DNA from: Eledone cirrhosa | Lineage: Eukaryota > Mollusca > Cephalopoda > Octopoda > Eledonidae | Assembly: GCA_964016885.1 (NCBI GenBank) | Contig: OZ024744.1 | Span: 23,544,798 to 23,608,797, forward strand | DNA: 64,000 nt | Reading direction: 5' to 3' | In this document: in pieces, positions 10,001-23,758 of the stretch | Layout of the letters: every line of letters starts with the position of its first letter | How positions within the stretch are numbered: the stretch's first letter is position 1 | Notes under the pieces: model-generated | Databases searched by the model: none | Seen by the model: only the letters and a program-made list of their open reading frames with translations | Told to the model about the DNA's origin: nothing | Made by a program: the position numbers and the translations under genes

Positions 10001-10990
10001 AGAACTGACTCATCCTAACAACAGTTGAATCTTCAAATAGAACTCGTTTTAACAACAGTTGAATCTTAAGAACTGATTCGTTTTAACAACAGCTGAATCT
10101 TAAGATAAAACTCGTTTTAACAACAGTTGAATCTTAAGATAAAATTCGTTTTAACAACAGTTGAATCTTAAGAACTGACTCGTTTTAACAACAGCTGAAT
10201 CTTAAGATAAAATTCTTTTTAACAACAGTTGAATCTTAAGAACTGACTCGTTTTATCAACAGTTCAACCTTAAGCACTGACTCGTTTTAACAACAGTTGA
10301 ATCTTCAAATAAAACTCGTTTTAACAACAGTTGATTCTTCAGAACTGACTCGTTTTAATAACAGTTGAATCTTAAGATAAAACTCGTTTTAACAACAGTT
10401 GAATCTTAAGAACTGACTCGTTTTAATAACAGTTGAATCTTAAGATAAAACTCGTTTTAACAACAGTTGAATCTTAAGAACTGACTCGTTTTAACAACAG
10501 CTGAATCTTAAGATAAAACTCTTTTTAACAACAGTTGAATCTTAAGAACTGACTCGTTTTATCAACAGTTCAACCTTAAGCACTGACTCGTTTTAACAAC
10601 AGTTGAATCTTCAAATAAAACTCGTTTTAACAACAGTTGATTCTTCAGAACTGACTCGTTTTAACAACAGTTGAATCTTAAGATAAAACTCGTTTTAACA
10701 ACAGTTGAATCTTAAGAACTGACTCATTTTAACAACAGCTGAATCTCTAGATAAAACTCGTTATAACAACAGTTGAATCTTAAGGTAAAATTCGTTTTAA
10801 CAACAGTTGAATCTTAAGAACTGACTCGTTTTAACAACAGCTGAATCTTAAGATAAAACTCGTTTTAACAACAGTTGAATCTTAAGAACTGACTCGTTTT
10901 ATCAACAGTTCAACCTTAAGCACTGACTCGTTTTAACAACAGTTGAATCTTCAAATAAAACTGGTTTTAACAACAGTTGAATCTTAAGAA
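4021..10990 (+). repeat. Class I HOR domain
   Basis: Continuous class I sub-blocks with the TCTCTAG marker at 4663, 6158, 6498, 7993, 9216, 9556 and 10745. Spacings are 1,495 and 340 within complete HOR units (together 1,835). At about 8041 a junction shortens the unit by 272 bp (eight monomers): GTAAAATTCG is followed directly by a boundary monomer, so 7993 to 9556 is 1,563 bp instead of 1,835. The 9556 to 10745 step is 1,189 bp (35 monomers minus 1). Length changes are thus whole sub-blocks plus single-base deletions, as expected from unequal exchange in register. Confidence 0.82.
4451..7079 (+). repeat. Right copy of 4,450-bp segmental duplication
   Basis: This is the second copy of 1-2629, aligned at an offset of 4,450 bp with only two substitutions noticed by eye. 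It contains one full 1,835-bp HOR (4465-6299) and the beginning of the next. Beyond 7079 it diverges from the first copy: here a class I ATAAAATTCG monomer follows, and the HOR carries on through 8040. Confidence 0.88.
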
Positions 10991-12270
10991 CTGACTCATT
11001 TTAACAACAGTTGAATCTTAAGATAAAACTCGTTTTAACAACAGTTGAATCTTAAGAACTGACTCGTTTTAACAACAGTTCAACCTTAAGAACTGACTCG
11101 TTTTAACAACAGTTGAATCTTAAGATGAAACTCGTTTTAACAACAGTTGAATCTTAAGATAAAATTCGTTTTAACAACAGTTGAATCTTAAGAACTGACT
11201 CGTTTTAACAACAGCTGAATCTTAAGATAAAACTCGTTTTAACAACAGTTGAATCTTAAGATAAAATTCGTTTTAACAACAGTTGAATCTTAAGAACTGA
11301 CTCGTTTTAACAACAGCTGAATCTTAAGATAAAACTCGTTTTAACAACAGTTGAATCTTAAGAACTGATTCGTTTTAACAACAGTTGACTCTTAAGAACT
11401 GATTCGTTTTAACAACAGCTGAATCTTAAGATAAAACTCGTTTTAACAACAGTTGAATCTTAAGATAAAATTCGTTTTAACAACAGTTGAATCTTAAGAA
11501 CTGACTCGTTTTAACAACAGTTCAACTTTAAGAACTGACTCGTTTTAACAACAGTTGAATCTTAAGAACTGACTCGTTTTAACAACAGTTCAACCTTAAG
11601 AACTGACTCGTTTTAACAACAGTTGAATCTTAAGAACTGACTCGTTTTAACAACAGTTCAACCTTAAGAACTGACTCGTTTTAACAACAGTTGAATCTTC
11701 AAATAAAACTCGTTTTAACTACAGTTGAATCTTAAGAAATGACTCGTTTTAACAACAGTTGAATCTTAAGATAAAACTCGTTTTAACAACAGTTGAATCT
11801 TAAGAACTGACTCATTTTAACAACAGTTGAATCTTAAGAACTGATTCGTTTTAACAACAGTTGAATCTTCAGATAAAACTCGTTTTAACTACAGTTGAAT
11901 CTTAAGAACTGACTCGTTTTAACAACAGTTGAATCTTAAGATAAAACTCGTTTTAACAGCAGTTGAATCTTAAGAACTGACTCATTTTAACAACAGTTGA
12001 ATCTTAAGAACTGATTCGTTTTAACAACAGTTGAATCTTAAGATAAAATTCGTTTTAACAACAGTTGAATCTTAAGAACTGACTCGTTTTAACAACAGCT
12101 GAATCTTAAGATAAAACTCGTTTTACAACAGTTGAATCTTAAGAACTGACTCGTTTTATCAACAGTTCAACCTTAAGAACTGACTCATTTTAACAACAGT
12201 TGAATATTCAAATAAAACTCGTTTTAACAACAGTTGAATCTTAAGATAAAACTCGTTTTAACAACAGTTG
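10990..12270 (+). repeat. Link block T1 between class I and class II
   Basis: This block is recognised by an ATGAAACTCG header (11125), GTTGACTCTTAAG monomers (near 11386), a run of alternating A and AGTTCAACC monomers without the TTATC change (about 11520-11690), a GAAATGACTCG header (near 11734), ACTACAG monomers and TTTTAACAGCAG (11951). The same ordered set appears at 48.17-49.49 kb, and partly at 41.6 and 60.5 kb. In each complete case it stands between a class I stretch and the class II stretch that carries the GAATTCG 35-mer. Confidence 0.75.
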
Positions 12271-15200
12271 AATCTTAAGAACTGATTCGTTTTAACAACA
12301 GCTGAATCTTAAGATAAACTCGTTTTAACAACAGCTGAATCTTAAGATAAACCTGGTTTTAACAACATTTGAATCTTAAGAACTGAATTCGTTTTAACAA
12401 CAGCTGAATCTTAAGATAAAACTCGTTTTAACAACAGTTGATTCTTAAGAACTGACTCGTTTTATCAACAGTTCAACCTTAAGAACTGACTCGTTTTAAC
12501 AACAGTTGAATCTTCAAATAAAACTCGTTTTAACAACAGTTGAATATTATGATAAAACTCATTTTAACAACAGTTGATTCTTAAGATAAAACTCGTTTTA
12601 ACAACAGTTGATTCTTAAGAACTGACTCGTTTTAACAACAGCTGAATCTTAAGATAAAACTCGTTTTAACAACAGTTGAATCTTAAGATAAAATTCGTTT
12701 TAAAAATAGTTGAACGTTAAGAACTGGTTCGTTTTAACAACAGTTGGATCTTAAGATAAAACTCGTTTTAACAACAGTTGAATCTTAAGAACTGACTCGT
12801 TTTAACAACTGTTGAATCTTAAGAACTGACTCGTTTTATCAACAGTTCAACCTTAAGAACTGACTCGTTTTAACAACAGTTGAATCTTCAAATAAAACTC
12901 GTTTTAACAACAGTTGAATCTTAAGAACTGACTCGTTTTAACAACAGTTGAATCTTAAGATAAAACTCGTTTTAACAACAGTTGAATCTTAAGAACTGAC
13001 TCGTTTTATCAACAGTTCAACCTTAATAACTGAATCGTTTTAACAAGAGTTGAATCTTCAAATTAAACTCGTTTTAACAACAGTTGAATCATAAGAACTG
13101 ATTCGTTTTAACAACAGTTGAATCTTAAGATAAAACTCGTTTTAACAACAGTTGAATCTTAAGATAAAACTCGTTTTAACAACAGTGGAATCTTAAGAAC
13201 TGACTCGTTTTAACAACAGCTGAATCTTAAGATAAAACTCGTTTTAACGACAGTTGAATCTTAAGAACTGACTCGTTTTATCAACAGTTCAACCTTAAGA
13301 ACTGACTCATTTTAACAACAGTTGAATCTTCAAATAAAACTCGTTTTAACAACAGTTGAATCTTAAGAACTGATTCGTTTTAACAACAGCTGAATCTTAA
13401 GATAAACTCGTTTTAACAACAGTTGAATCTTAAGATAAACCTCGTTTTAACAACATTTGAATCTTAAGAACTGATTCGTTTTAACAACAGCTGAATCTTA
13501 AGATAAACTCGTTTTAACAACAGTTGAATCTTAAGATAAACCTCGTTTTAACAACAGTTGAATCTTAAGAACTGACTCGTTTTATCAACAGTTCAACCTT
13601 AAGAACTGACTCATCTTAACAACAGTTGAATCTTCAAATAAAATTCGTTTTAACAACAGTTGAATCTTAAGAACTGACTCGTTTTAACAACAGTTGAATC
13701 TTAAGAACTGACTCATTTTAACAACAGCTGAATCTTAAGATAAAACTCGTTTTAACAACAGTTGAATCTTAAGATAAAATTCGTTTTAACAACAGTTGAA
13801 TCTTAAGAACTGACTCGTTTTAACAACAGCTGAATCTTAAGATAAAACTCGTTTTAACAACAGTTGAATCTTAAGAACTGACTCGTTTTATCAACAGTTC
13901 AACCTTAAGCACTGACTCGTTTGAACAACAGTTGAATCTTCAAATAAAACTCGTTTTAACAACAGTTGATTCTTCAGAACTGACTCGTTTTAACAACAGT
14001 TGAATCTTAAGATAAAACTCGTTTTAACAACAGTTGAATCTTAAGAACTGACTCATTTTAACAACAACTGAATCTCTAGATAAAACACGTTTTAACAACA
14101 GTTGAATCTTAAGAACTGACTCGTTTTATCAACAGTTGAATCTTAAGAACTGACTCGTTTTATCAACAGTTCAACCTTAAGAACTGACTCGTTTTAACAA
14201 CAGTTGAATCCTCAAATAAAACTCGTTTTAACAACAGTTGAATCTTAAGAACTGACTCATTTTAACAACAGTTGAATCTTAAGATAAAACTCGTTTTAAC
14301 AACAGTTGAATCTTAAGAACTGACTCGTTTTAACAACGGCTGAATTTTAAGATAAACTCGTTTTAACAACAGTTGAATCTTAAGAACTGACTCGTTTTAT
14401 CAGCAGTTCAACCTTAAGAACTGACTCATCTTAACAACAGTTGAATCTTCAAATAAAATTCGTTTTAACAACAGTTGAATCTTAAGAACTGATTCGTTTT
14501 AACAACAGCTGAATCTTAGGATAAAACTCGTTTTAACAACAGTTGAATCTTAAGGTAAAATTCGTTTTAACAACAGTTGAATCTTAAGAACTGACTCGTT
14601 TTAACAACAGCTGAATCTTAAGATAAAACTCGTTTTAACAACAGTTGAATCTTAAGAACTGACTCGTTTTATCAACAGTTCAACCTTAAGCACTGACTCG
14701 TTTTAACAACAGTTGAATCTTCAAATAAAACTCGTTTTAACAACAGTTGAATCTTAAGAACTGACTCATTTTAACAACAGTTGAATCTTAAGATAAAACT
14801 CGTTTTAACAACAGTTGAATCTTAAGAACTGACTCGTTTTAACAACAGTTGAACCTTAAGAACTGACTCGTTTTAACAACAGTTGAATCTTAAGATAAAA
14901 CTCGTTTTAACAACAGTTGAATCTTAAGAACTGACTCATTTTAACAACAGTTGAATCTTAAGAACTGATTCGTTTTAACAACAGTTGATTCTTAAGATAA
15001 AACTCGTTTTAACAACAGTTGAATCTTAAGAACTGACTCGTTTTAATAACAGCTGAATCTTAAGATAAAACTCGTTTTACAACAGTTGAATCTTAAGAAC
15101 TGACTCGTTTTATCAACAGTTCAACCTTAAGAACTGACTCATCTTAACAACAGTTGAATCTTCAAATAAAACTCGTTTTAACAACAGTTGAATCTTAAGA

Positions 15201-15598
15201 ACTGATTCGTTTTAACAACAGCTGAATCGTAAGATAAAACTCGTTTTAACAACAGTTGAATCTTAAGATAAAATTCGTTTTAACAACAGTTGAATCTTAA
15301 GAACTGACTCGTTTTAACAACAGCTGAATCTTAAGATAAAACTCGTTTTATCAACAGTTCAACCTTAAGAACTGACTCGTTTTAACAACAGTTGAATCCT
15401 CAAATATAACTCGTTTTAACAACAGTTGAATCTTAAGAACTGACTCGTTTTAACAATAGTTGAATCTTAAGATAAAACTCGTTTTAACAACAGTTGAATC
15501 TTAAGAACTGACTCATTTTAACAACAGTTCAACCTTAAGAACTGACTCGTTTTAACAACAGTTGAATCTTTAAATAAAACTCGTTTTAACAACAGTTG
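12271..15598 (+). repeat. Class II unit, copy 1 (3,328-bp step)
   Basis: Ordered diagnostic variants are: ATAAACTCG 33-mers, ACCTGG with CATTTG, the GAATTC 35-mer (12385), ATTATGATAAAAC, TGAACGTT with ACTGGTTCG (12711), ACTGTTG (12808), CAGTGG (13183), AACGACAG, TCTCTAG with AAAACACG (near 14074), CGGCTGAATTTT (14337) and CTTAGG (14515). Every one reappears exactly 3,328 bp downstream. That step is 98 monomers with a net loss of 4 bp. A substitution separating the copies is T14989 versus A18317. Confidence 0.85.
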
Positions 15599-18500
15599 AA
15601 TCTTAAGAACTGATTCGTTTTAACAACAGCTGAATCTTAAGATAAACTCGTTTTAACAACAGCTGAATCTTAAGATAAACCTGGTTTTAACAACATTTGA
15701 ATCTTAAGAACTGAATTCGTTTTAACAACAGCTGAATCTTAAGATAAAACTCGTTTTAACAACAGTTGATTCTTAAGAACTGACTCGTTTTATCAACAGT
15801 TCAACCTTAAGAACTGACTCGTTTTAACAACAGTTGAATCTTCAAATAAAACTCGTTTTAACAACAGTTGAATATTATGATAAAACTCATTTTAACAACA
15901 GTTGATTCTTAAGATAAAACTCGTTTTAACAACAGTTGATTCTTAAGAACTGACTCGTTTTAACAACAGCTGAATCTTAAGATAAAACTCGTTTTAACAA
16001 CAGTTGAATCTTAAGATAAAATTCGTTTTAAAAATAGTTGAACGTTAAGAACTGGTTCGTTTTAACAACAGTTGGATCTTAAGATAAAACTCGTTTTAAC
16101 AACAGTTGAATCTTAAGAACTGACTCGTTTTAACAACTGTTGAATCTTAAGAACTGACTCGTTTTATCAACAGTTCAACCTTAAGAACTGACTCGTTTTA
16201 ACAACAGTTGAATCTTCAAATAAAACTCGTTTTAACAACAGTTGAATCTTAAGAACTGACTCGTTTTAACAACAGTTGAATCTTAAGATAAAACTCGTTT
16301 TAACAACAGTTGAATCTTAAGAACTGACTCGTTTTATCAACAGTTCAACCTTAATAACTGAATCGTTTTAACAAGAGTTGAATCTTCAAATTAAACTCGT
16401 TTTAACAACAGTTGAATCATAAGAACTGATTCGTTTTAACAACAGTTGAATCTTAAGATAAAACTCGTTTTAACAACAGTTGAATCTTAAGATAAAACTC
16501 GTTTTAACAACAGTGGAATCTTAAGAACTGACTCGTTTTAACAACAGCTGAATCTTAAGATAAAACTCGTTTTAACGACAGTTGAATCTTAAGAACTGAC
16601 TCGTTTTATCAACAGTTCAACCTTAAGAACTGACTCATTTTAACAACAGTTGAATCTTCAAATAAAACTCGTTTTAACAACAGTTGAATCTTAAGAACTG
16701 ATTCGTTTTAACAACAGCTGAATCTTAAGATAAACTCGTTTTAACAACAGTTGAATCTTAAGATAAACCTCGTTTTAACAACATTTGAATCTTAAGAACT
16801 GATTCGTTTTAACAACAGCTGAATCTTAAGATAAACTCGTTTTAACAACAGTTGAATCTTAAGATAAACCTCGTTTTAACAACAGTTGAATCTTAAGAAC
16901 TGACTCGTTTTATCAACAGTTCAACCTTAAGAACTGACTCATCTTAACAACAGTTGAATCTTCAAATAAAATTCGTTTTAACAACAGTTGAATCTTAAGA
17001 ACTGACTCGTTTTAACAACAGTTGAATCTTAAGAACTGACTCATTTTAACAACAGCTGAATCTTAAGATAAAACTCGTTTTAACAACAGTTGAATCTTAA
17101 GATAAAATTCGTTTTAACAACAGTTGAATCTTAAGAACTGACTCGTTTTAACAACAGCTGAATCTTAAGATAAAACTCGTTTTAACAACAGTTGAATCTT
17201 AAGAACTGACTCGTTTTATCAACAGTTCAACCTTAAGCACTGACTCGTTTGAACAACAGTTGAATCTTCAAATAAAACTCGTTTTAACAACAGTTGATTC
17301 TTCAGAACTGACTCGTTTTAACAACAGTTGAATCTTAAGATAAAACTCGTTTTAACAACAGTTGAATCTTAAGAACTGACTCATTTTAACAACAACTGAA
17401 TCTCTAGATAAAACACGTTTTAACAACAGTTGAATCTTAAGAACTGACTCGTTTTATCAACAGTTGAATCTTAAGAACTGACTCGTTTTATCAACAGTTC
17501 AACCTTAAGAACTGACTCGTTTTAACAACAGTTGAATCCTCAAATAAAACTCGTTTTAACAACAGTTGAATCTTAAGAACTGACTCATTTTAACAACAGT
17601 TGAATCTTAAGATAAAACTCGTTTTAACAACAGTTGAATCTTAAGAACTGACTCGTTTTAACAACGGCTGAATTTTAAGATAAACTCGTTTTAACAACAG
17701 TTGAATCTTAAGAACTGACTCGTTTTATCAGCAGTTCAACCTTAAGAACTGACTCATCTTAACAACAGTTGAATCTTCAAATAAAATTCGTTTTAACAAC
17801 AGTTGAATCTTAAGAACTGATTCGTTTTAACAACAGCTGAATCTTAGGATAAAACTCGTTTTAACAACAGTTGAATCTTAAGGTAAAATTCGTTTTAACA
17901 ACAGTTGAATCTTAAGAACTGACTCGTTTTAACAACAGCTGAATCTTAAGATAAAACTCGTTTTAACAACAGTTGAATCTTAAGAACTGACTCGTTTTAT
18001 CAACAGTTCAACCTTAAGCACTGACTCGTTTTAACAACAGTTGAATCTTCAAATAAAACTCGTTTTAACAACAGTTGAATCTTAAGAACTGACTCATTTT
18101 AACAACAGTTGAATCTTAAGATAAAACTCGTTTTAACAACAGTTGAATCTTAAGAACTGACTCGTTTTAACAACAGTTGAACCTTAAGAACTGACTCGTT
18201 TTAACAACAGTTGAATCTTAAGATAAAACTCGTTTTAACAACAGTTGAATCTTAAGAACTGACTCATTTTAACAACAGTTGAATCTTAAGAACTGATTCG
18301 TTTTAACAACAGTTGAATCTTAAGATAAAACTCGTTTTAACAACAGTTGAATCTTAAGAACTGACTCGTTTTAATAACAGCTGAATCTTAAGATAAAACT
18401 CGTTTTACAACAGTTGAATCTTAAGAACTGACTCGTTTTATCAACAGTTCAACCTTAAGAACTGACTCATCTTAACAACAGTTGAATCTTCAAATAAAAC

Positions 18501-18900
18501 TCGTTTTAACAACAGTTGAATCTTAAGAACTGATTCGTTTTAACAACAGCTGAATCGTAAGATAAAACTCGTTTTAACAACAGTTGAATCTTAAGATAAA
18601 ATTCGTTTTAACAACAGTTGAATCTTAAGAACTGACTCGTTTTAACAACAGCTGAATCTTAAGATAAAACTCGTTTTATCAACAGTTCAACCTTAAGAAC
18701 TGACTCGTTTTAACAACAGTTGAATCCTCAAATATAACTCGTTTTAACAACAGTTGAATCTTAAGAACTGACTCGTTTTAACAATAGTTGAATCTTAAGA
18801 TAAAACTCGTTTTAACAACAGTTGAATCTTAAGAACTGACTCATTTTAACAACAGTTCAACCTTAAGAACTGACTCGTTTTAACAACAGTTGAATCTTTA
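15599..18900 (+). repeat. Class II unit, copy 2
   Basis: Direct tandem copy of 12271-15598: GAATTC at 15713, TGAACGTT at 16039, ACTGTTG at 16136, CAGTGG at 16511, CGGCT at 17665 and CTTAGG at 17843, all at +3,328. At the end it continues into a class III block (ACTACAG, then TTGCATC at 18960), whereas copy 1 switched back to the start of the class II unit. Confidence 0.85.
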
Positions 18901-20430
18901 AATAAAACTCGTTTTAACTACAGTTGAATCTTAAGAACTGACTCGTTTTATCAACAGTTGCATCTTAAGATAAAACTCGTTTTAACAACAGTTGAATCTT
19001 AAGAACTGACTCATTTTAACAACAGTTGAATCTTAAGAACTGATTCGTTTTAACAACAGTTGAATCTTCAGATAAAACTCGTTTTAACTACAGTTGAATC
19101 TTAAGAACTGACTCGTTTTAACAACAGTTGAATCTTAAGATAGAACTCGTTTTAACAACAGTTGAATCTTAAGAACTGACTCATTTTAACAACAGTTGAA
19201 TCTTAAGAACTGATTCGTTTTAACAACAGTTGAATCTTAAGATAAAACTCGTTTTAACAACAGTTGAATCTTAAGAACAGACTCGTTTTAACAACAGCTG
19301 AATCTTAAGATAAAACTCGTTTTACAACAGTTCAATCTTAAGAACTGACTCGTTTTATCAACAGTTCAACCTTAAGAACTGACTCATTTTAACAACAGTT
19401 GAATCTTCAAATAAAACTCGTTTTAACAACAGTTGATTCTTCAGAACTGACTCGTTTTAACAACAGTTGAATCTTAAGAACTGACTCATTTTAACAACAG
19501 CTGAATCTTTAGATAAAACTCGTTTTAACAACAGTTGAATCTTAAGAACTGACACGTTTTAACAACAGTTGAATCCTCAAATAAAACTCGTTTTAACAAC
19601 AGTTGAATCTTAATAACTGACTCGTTTTAACAACAGTTGAATCTTAAGATAAAACTCGTTTTAACAACAGTTGAATCTTAAGAACTGACTCATTTTAACA
19701 ACTGTTGAATCTTAAGAACTGACTCGTTTTATCAACAGTTCAACCTTAAGAACTGACTCGTTTTAACAACAGTTGAATCTTCAAATAAAACTCGTTTTAA
19801 CAACAGTTGAATCTTAAGAACTGACTCGTTTTAACAACAGTTGAATCTTAAGATAAAACTCGTTTTAACAACAGTTGAATCTTAAGAACTGACTCGTTTT
19901 ATCAACAGTTCAACCTTAATAACTGAATCGTTTTAACAAGAGTTGAATCTTCAAATTAAACTCGTTTTAACAACAGTTGAATCATAAGAACTGATTCGTT
20001 TTAACAACAGTTGAATCTTAAGATAAAACTCGTTTTAACAACAGTTGAATCTTAAGATAAAACTCGTTTTAACAACAGTGGAATCTTAAGAACTGACTCG
20101 TTTTAACAACAGCTGAATCTTAAGATAAAACTCGTTTTAACGACAGTTGAATCTTAAGAACTGACTCGTTTTATCAACAGTTCAACCTTAAGAACTGACT
20201 CATTTTAACAACAGTTGAATCTTCAAATAAAACTCGTTTTAACAACAGTTGAATCTTAAGAACTGATTCGTTTTAACAACAGCTGAATCTTAAGATAAAC
20301 TCGTTTTAACAACAGTTGAATCTTAAGATAAACCTCGTTTTAACAACATTTGAATCTTAAGAACTGATTCGTTTTAACAACAGCTGAATCTTAAGATAAA
20401 CTCGTTTTAACAACAGTTGAATCTTAAGAT
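18900..20430 (+). repeat. Class III stretch joined to a truncated class II unit
   Basis: ACTACAG, TTGCATC, CTTCAGATAAAAC, ATAGAACTCG, GAACAGACTCG, TCTTTAG, GACACG and TCCTCAA variants follow in order to about 19690. At 19701 an AACTCATTTTAACA monomer joins directly to the ACTGTTG monomer of the class II unit, skipping the GAATTC and TGAACGTT part. From there markers match copy 2 at +3,565 bp (16136 with 19701, 16511 with 20076, 17665 with 21230). The junction near 19700 is a clean class III/class II recombination point. Confidence 0.78.
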
Positions 20431-23400
20431 AAACCTCGTTTTAACAACAGTTGAATCTTAAGAACTGACTCGTTTTATCAACAGTTCAACCTTAAGAACT
20501 GACTCATCTTAACAACAGTTGAATCTTCAAATAAAATTCGTTTTAACAACAGTTGAATCTTAAGAACTGACTCGTTTTAACAACAGTTGAATCTTAAGAA
20601 CTGACTCATTTTAACAACAGCTGAATCTTAAGATAAAACTCGTTTTAACAACAGTTGAATCTTAAGATAAAATTCGTTTTAACAACAGTTGAATCTTAAG
20701 AACTGACTCGTTTTAACAACAGCTGAATCTTAAGATAAAACTCGTTTTAACAACAGTTGAATCTTAAGAACTGACTCGTTTTATCAACAGTTCAACCTTA
20801 AGCACTGACTCGTTTGAACAACAGTTGAATCTTCAAATAAAACTCGTTTTAACAACAGTTGATTCTTCAGAACTGACTCGTTTTAACAACAGTTGAATCT
20901 TAAGATAAAACTCGTTTTAACAACAGTTGAATCTTAAGAACTGACTCATTTTAACAACAACTGAATCTCTAGATAAAACACGTTTTAACAACAGTTGAAT
21001 CTTAAGAACTGACTCGTTTTATCAACAGTTGAATCTTAAGAACTGACTCGTTTTATCAACAGTTCAACCTTAAGAACTGACTCGTTTTAACAACAGTTGA
21101 ATCCTCAAATAAAACTCGTTTTAACAACAGTTGAATCTTAAGAACTGACTCATTTTAACAACAGTTGAATCTTAAGATAAAACTCGTTTTAACAACAGTT
21201 GAATCTTAAGAACTGACTCGTTTTAACAACGGCTGAATTTTAAGATAAACTCGTTTTAACAACAGTTGAATCTTAAGAACTGACTCGTTTTATCAGCAGT
21301 TCAACCTTAAGAACTGACTCATCTTAACAACAGTTGAATCTTCAAATAAAATTCGTTTTAACAACAGTTGAATCTTAAGAACTGATTCGTTTTAACAACA
21401 GCTGAATCTTAGGATAAAACTCGTTTTAACAACAGTTGAATCTTAAGGTAAAATTCGTTTTAACAACAGTTGAATCTTAAGAACTGACTCGTTTTAACAA
21501 CAGCTGAATCTTAAGATAAAACTCGTTTTAACAACAGTTGAATCTTAAGAACTGACTCGTTTTATCAACAGTTCAACCTTAAGCACTGACTCGTTTTAAC
21601 AACAGTTGAATCTTCAAATAAAACTCGTTTTAACAACAGTTGAATCTTAAGAACTGACTCATTTTAACAACAGTTGAATCTTAAGATAAAACTCGTTTTA
21701 ACAACAGTTGAATCTTAAGAACTGACTCGTTTTAACAACAGTTGAACCTTAAGAACTGACTCGTTTTAACAACAGTTGAATCTTAAGATAAAACTCGTTT
21801 TAACAACAGTTGAATCTTAAGAACTGACTCATTTTAACAACAGTTGAATCTTAAGAACTGATTCGTTTTAACAACAGTTGAATCTTAAGATAAAACTCGT
21901 TTTAACAACAGTTGAATCTTAAGAACTGACTCGTTTTAATAACAGCTGAATCTTAAGATAAAACTCGTTTTACAACAGTTGAATCTTAAGAACTGACTCG
22001 TTTTATCAACAGTTCAACCTTAAGAACTGACTCATCTTAACAACAGTTGAATCTTCAAATAAAACTCGTTTTAACAACAGTTGAATCTTAAGAACTGATT
22101 CGTTTTAACAACAGCTGAATCGTAAGATAAAACTCGTTTTAACAACAGTTGAATCTTAAGATAAAATTCGTTTTAACAACAGTTGAATCTTAAGAACTGA
22201 CTCGTTTTAACAACAGCTGAATCTTAAGATAAAACTCGTTTTATCAACAGTTCAACCTTAAGAACTGACTCGTTTTAACAACAGTTGAATCCTCAAATAT
22301 AACTCGTTTTAACAACAGTTGAATCTTAAGAACTGACTCGTTTTAACAATAGTTGAATCTTAAGATAAAACTCGTTTTAACAACAGTTGAATCTTAAGAA
22401 CTGACTCATTTTAACAACAGTTCAACCTTAAGAACTGACTCGTTTTAACAACAGTTGAATCTTTAAATAAAACTCGTTTTAACTACAGTTGAATCTTAAG
22501 AACTGACTCGTTTTATCAACAGTTGCATCTTAAGATAAAACTCGTTTTAACAACAGTTGAATCTTAAGAACTGACTCATTTTAACAACAGTTGAATCTTA
22601 AGAACTGATTCGTTTTAACAACAGTTGAATCTTCAGATAAAACTCGTTTTAACTACAGTTGAATCTTAAGAACTGACTCGTTTTAACAACAGTTGAATCT
22701 TAAGATAGAACTCGTTTTAACAACAGTTGAATCTTAAGAACTGACTCATTTTAACAACAGTTGAATCTTAAGAACTGATTCGTTTTAACAACAGTTGAAT
22801 CTTAAGATAAAACTCGTTTTAACAACAGTTGAATCTTAAGAACAGACTCGTTTTAACAACAGCTGAATCTTAAGATAAAACTCGTTTTACAACAGTTCAA
22901 TCTTAAGAACTGACTCGTTTTATCAACAGTTCAACCTTAAGAACTGACTCATTTTAACAACAGTTGAATCTTCAAATAAAACTCGTTTTAACAACAGTTG
23001 ATTCTTCAGAACTGACTCGTTTTAACAACAGTTGAATCTTAAGAACTGACTCATTTTAACAACAGCTGAATCTTTAGATAAAACTCGTTTTAACAACAGT
23101 TGAATCTTAAGAACTGACACGTTTTAACAACAGTTGAATCCTCAAATAAAACTCGTTTTAACAACAGTTGAATCTTAATAACTGACTCGTTTTAACAACA
23201 GTTGAATCTTAAGATAAAACTCGTTTTAACAACAGTTGAATCTTAAGAACTGACTCATTTTAACAACAGTTGAATCTTAAGAACTGACTCGTTTTAACAA
23301 CAGTTGAATCTTAAGATAAAACTCGTTTTAACAACAGTTGAATCTTAAGAACTGACTCATTTTAACAACAGTTGAATCTTAAGAACTGATTCGTTTTAAC

Positions 23401-23758
23401 AACAGTTGAATCTTAAGATAAAACTCGTTTTAACAACAGTTGAATCTTAAGAACTGACTCGTTTTAACAACAGCTGAATCTTAAGATAAAACTCGTTTTA
23501 CAACAGTTGAATCTTAAGAACTGACTCGTTTTATCAACAGTTCAACCTTAAGAACTGACTCATCCTAACAACAGTTGAATCTTCAAATAAAACTCGTTTT
23601 AACAACAGTTGAATCTTAAGAACTGATTCGTTTTAACAACAGCTGAATCTTAAGATAAAACTCGTTTTAACAACAGTTGAATCTTAAGATAAAATTCGTT
23701 TTAACAACAGTTGAATCTTAAGAACTGACTCGTTTTAACAACAGCTGAATCTTAAGAT
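20431..23758 (+). repeat. Class II+III unit, copy A (3,328-bp tandem)
   Basis: Begins at an AAACCTCG header (20431) and holds in order TCTCTAG with AAAACACG, CGGCT (21230), CTTAGG (21408), AATCGTAAG, TCCTCAAATATAAC, TTGCATC (22525), ATAGAACTCG, GAACAGACTCG, GACACG and class I-like monomers. It repeats immediately at +3,328. The phase and content differ from the 12.3-18.9 kb unit although the length is the same. Confidence 0.82.
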
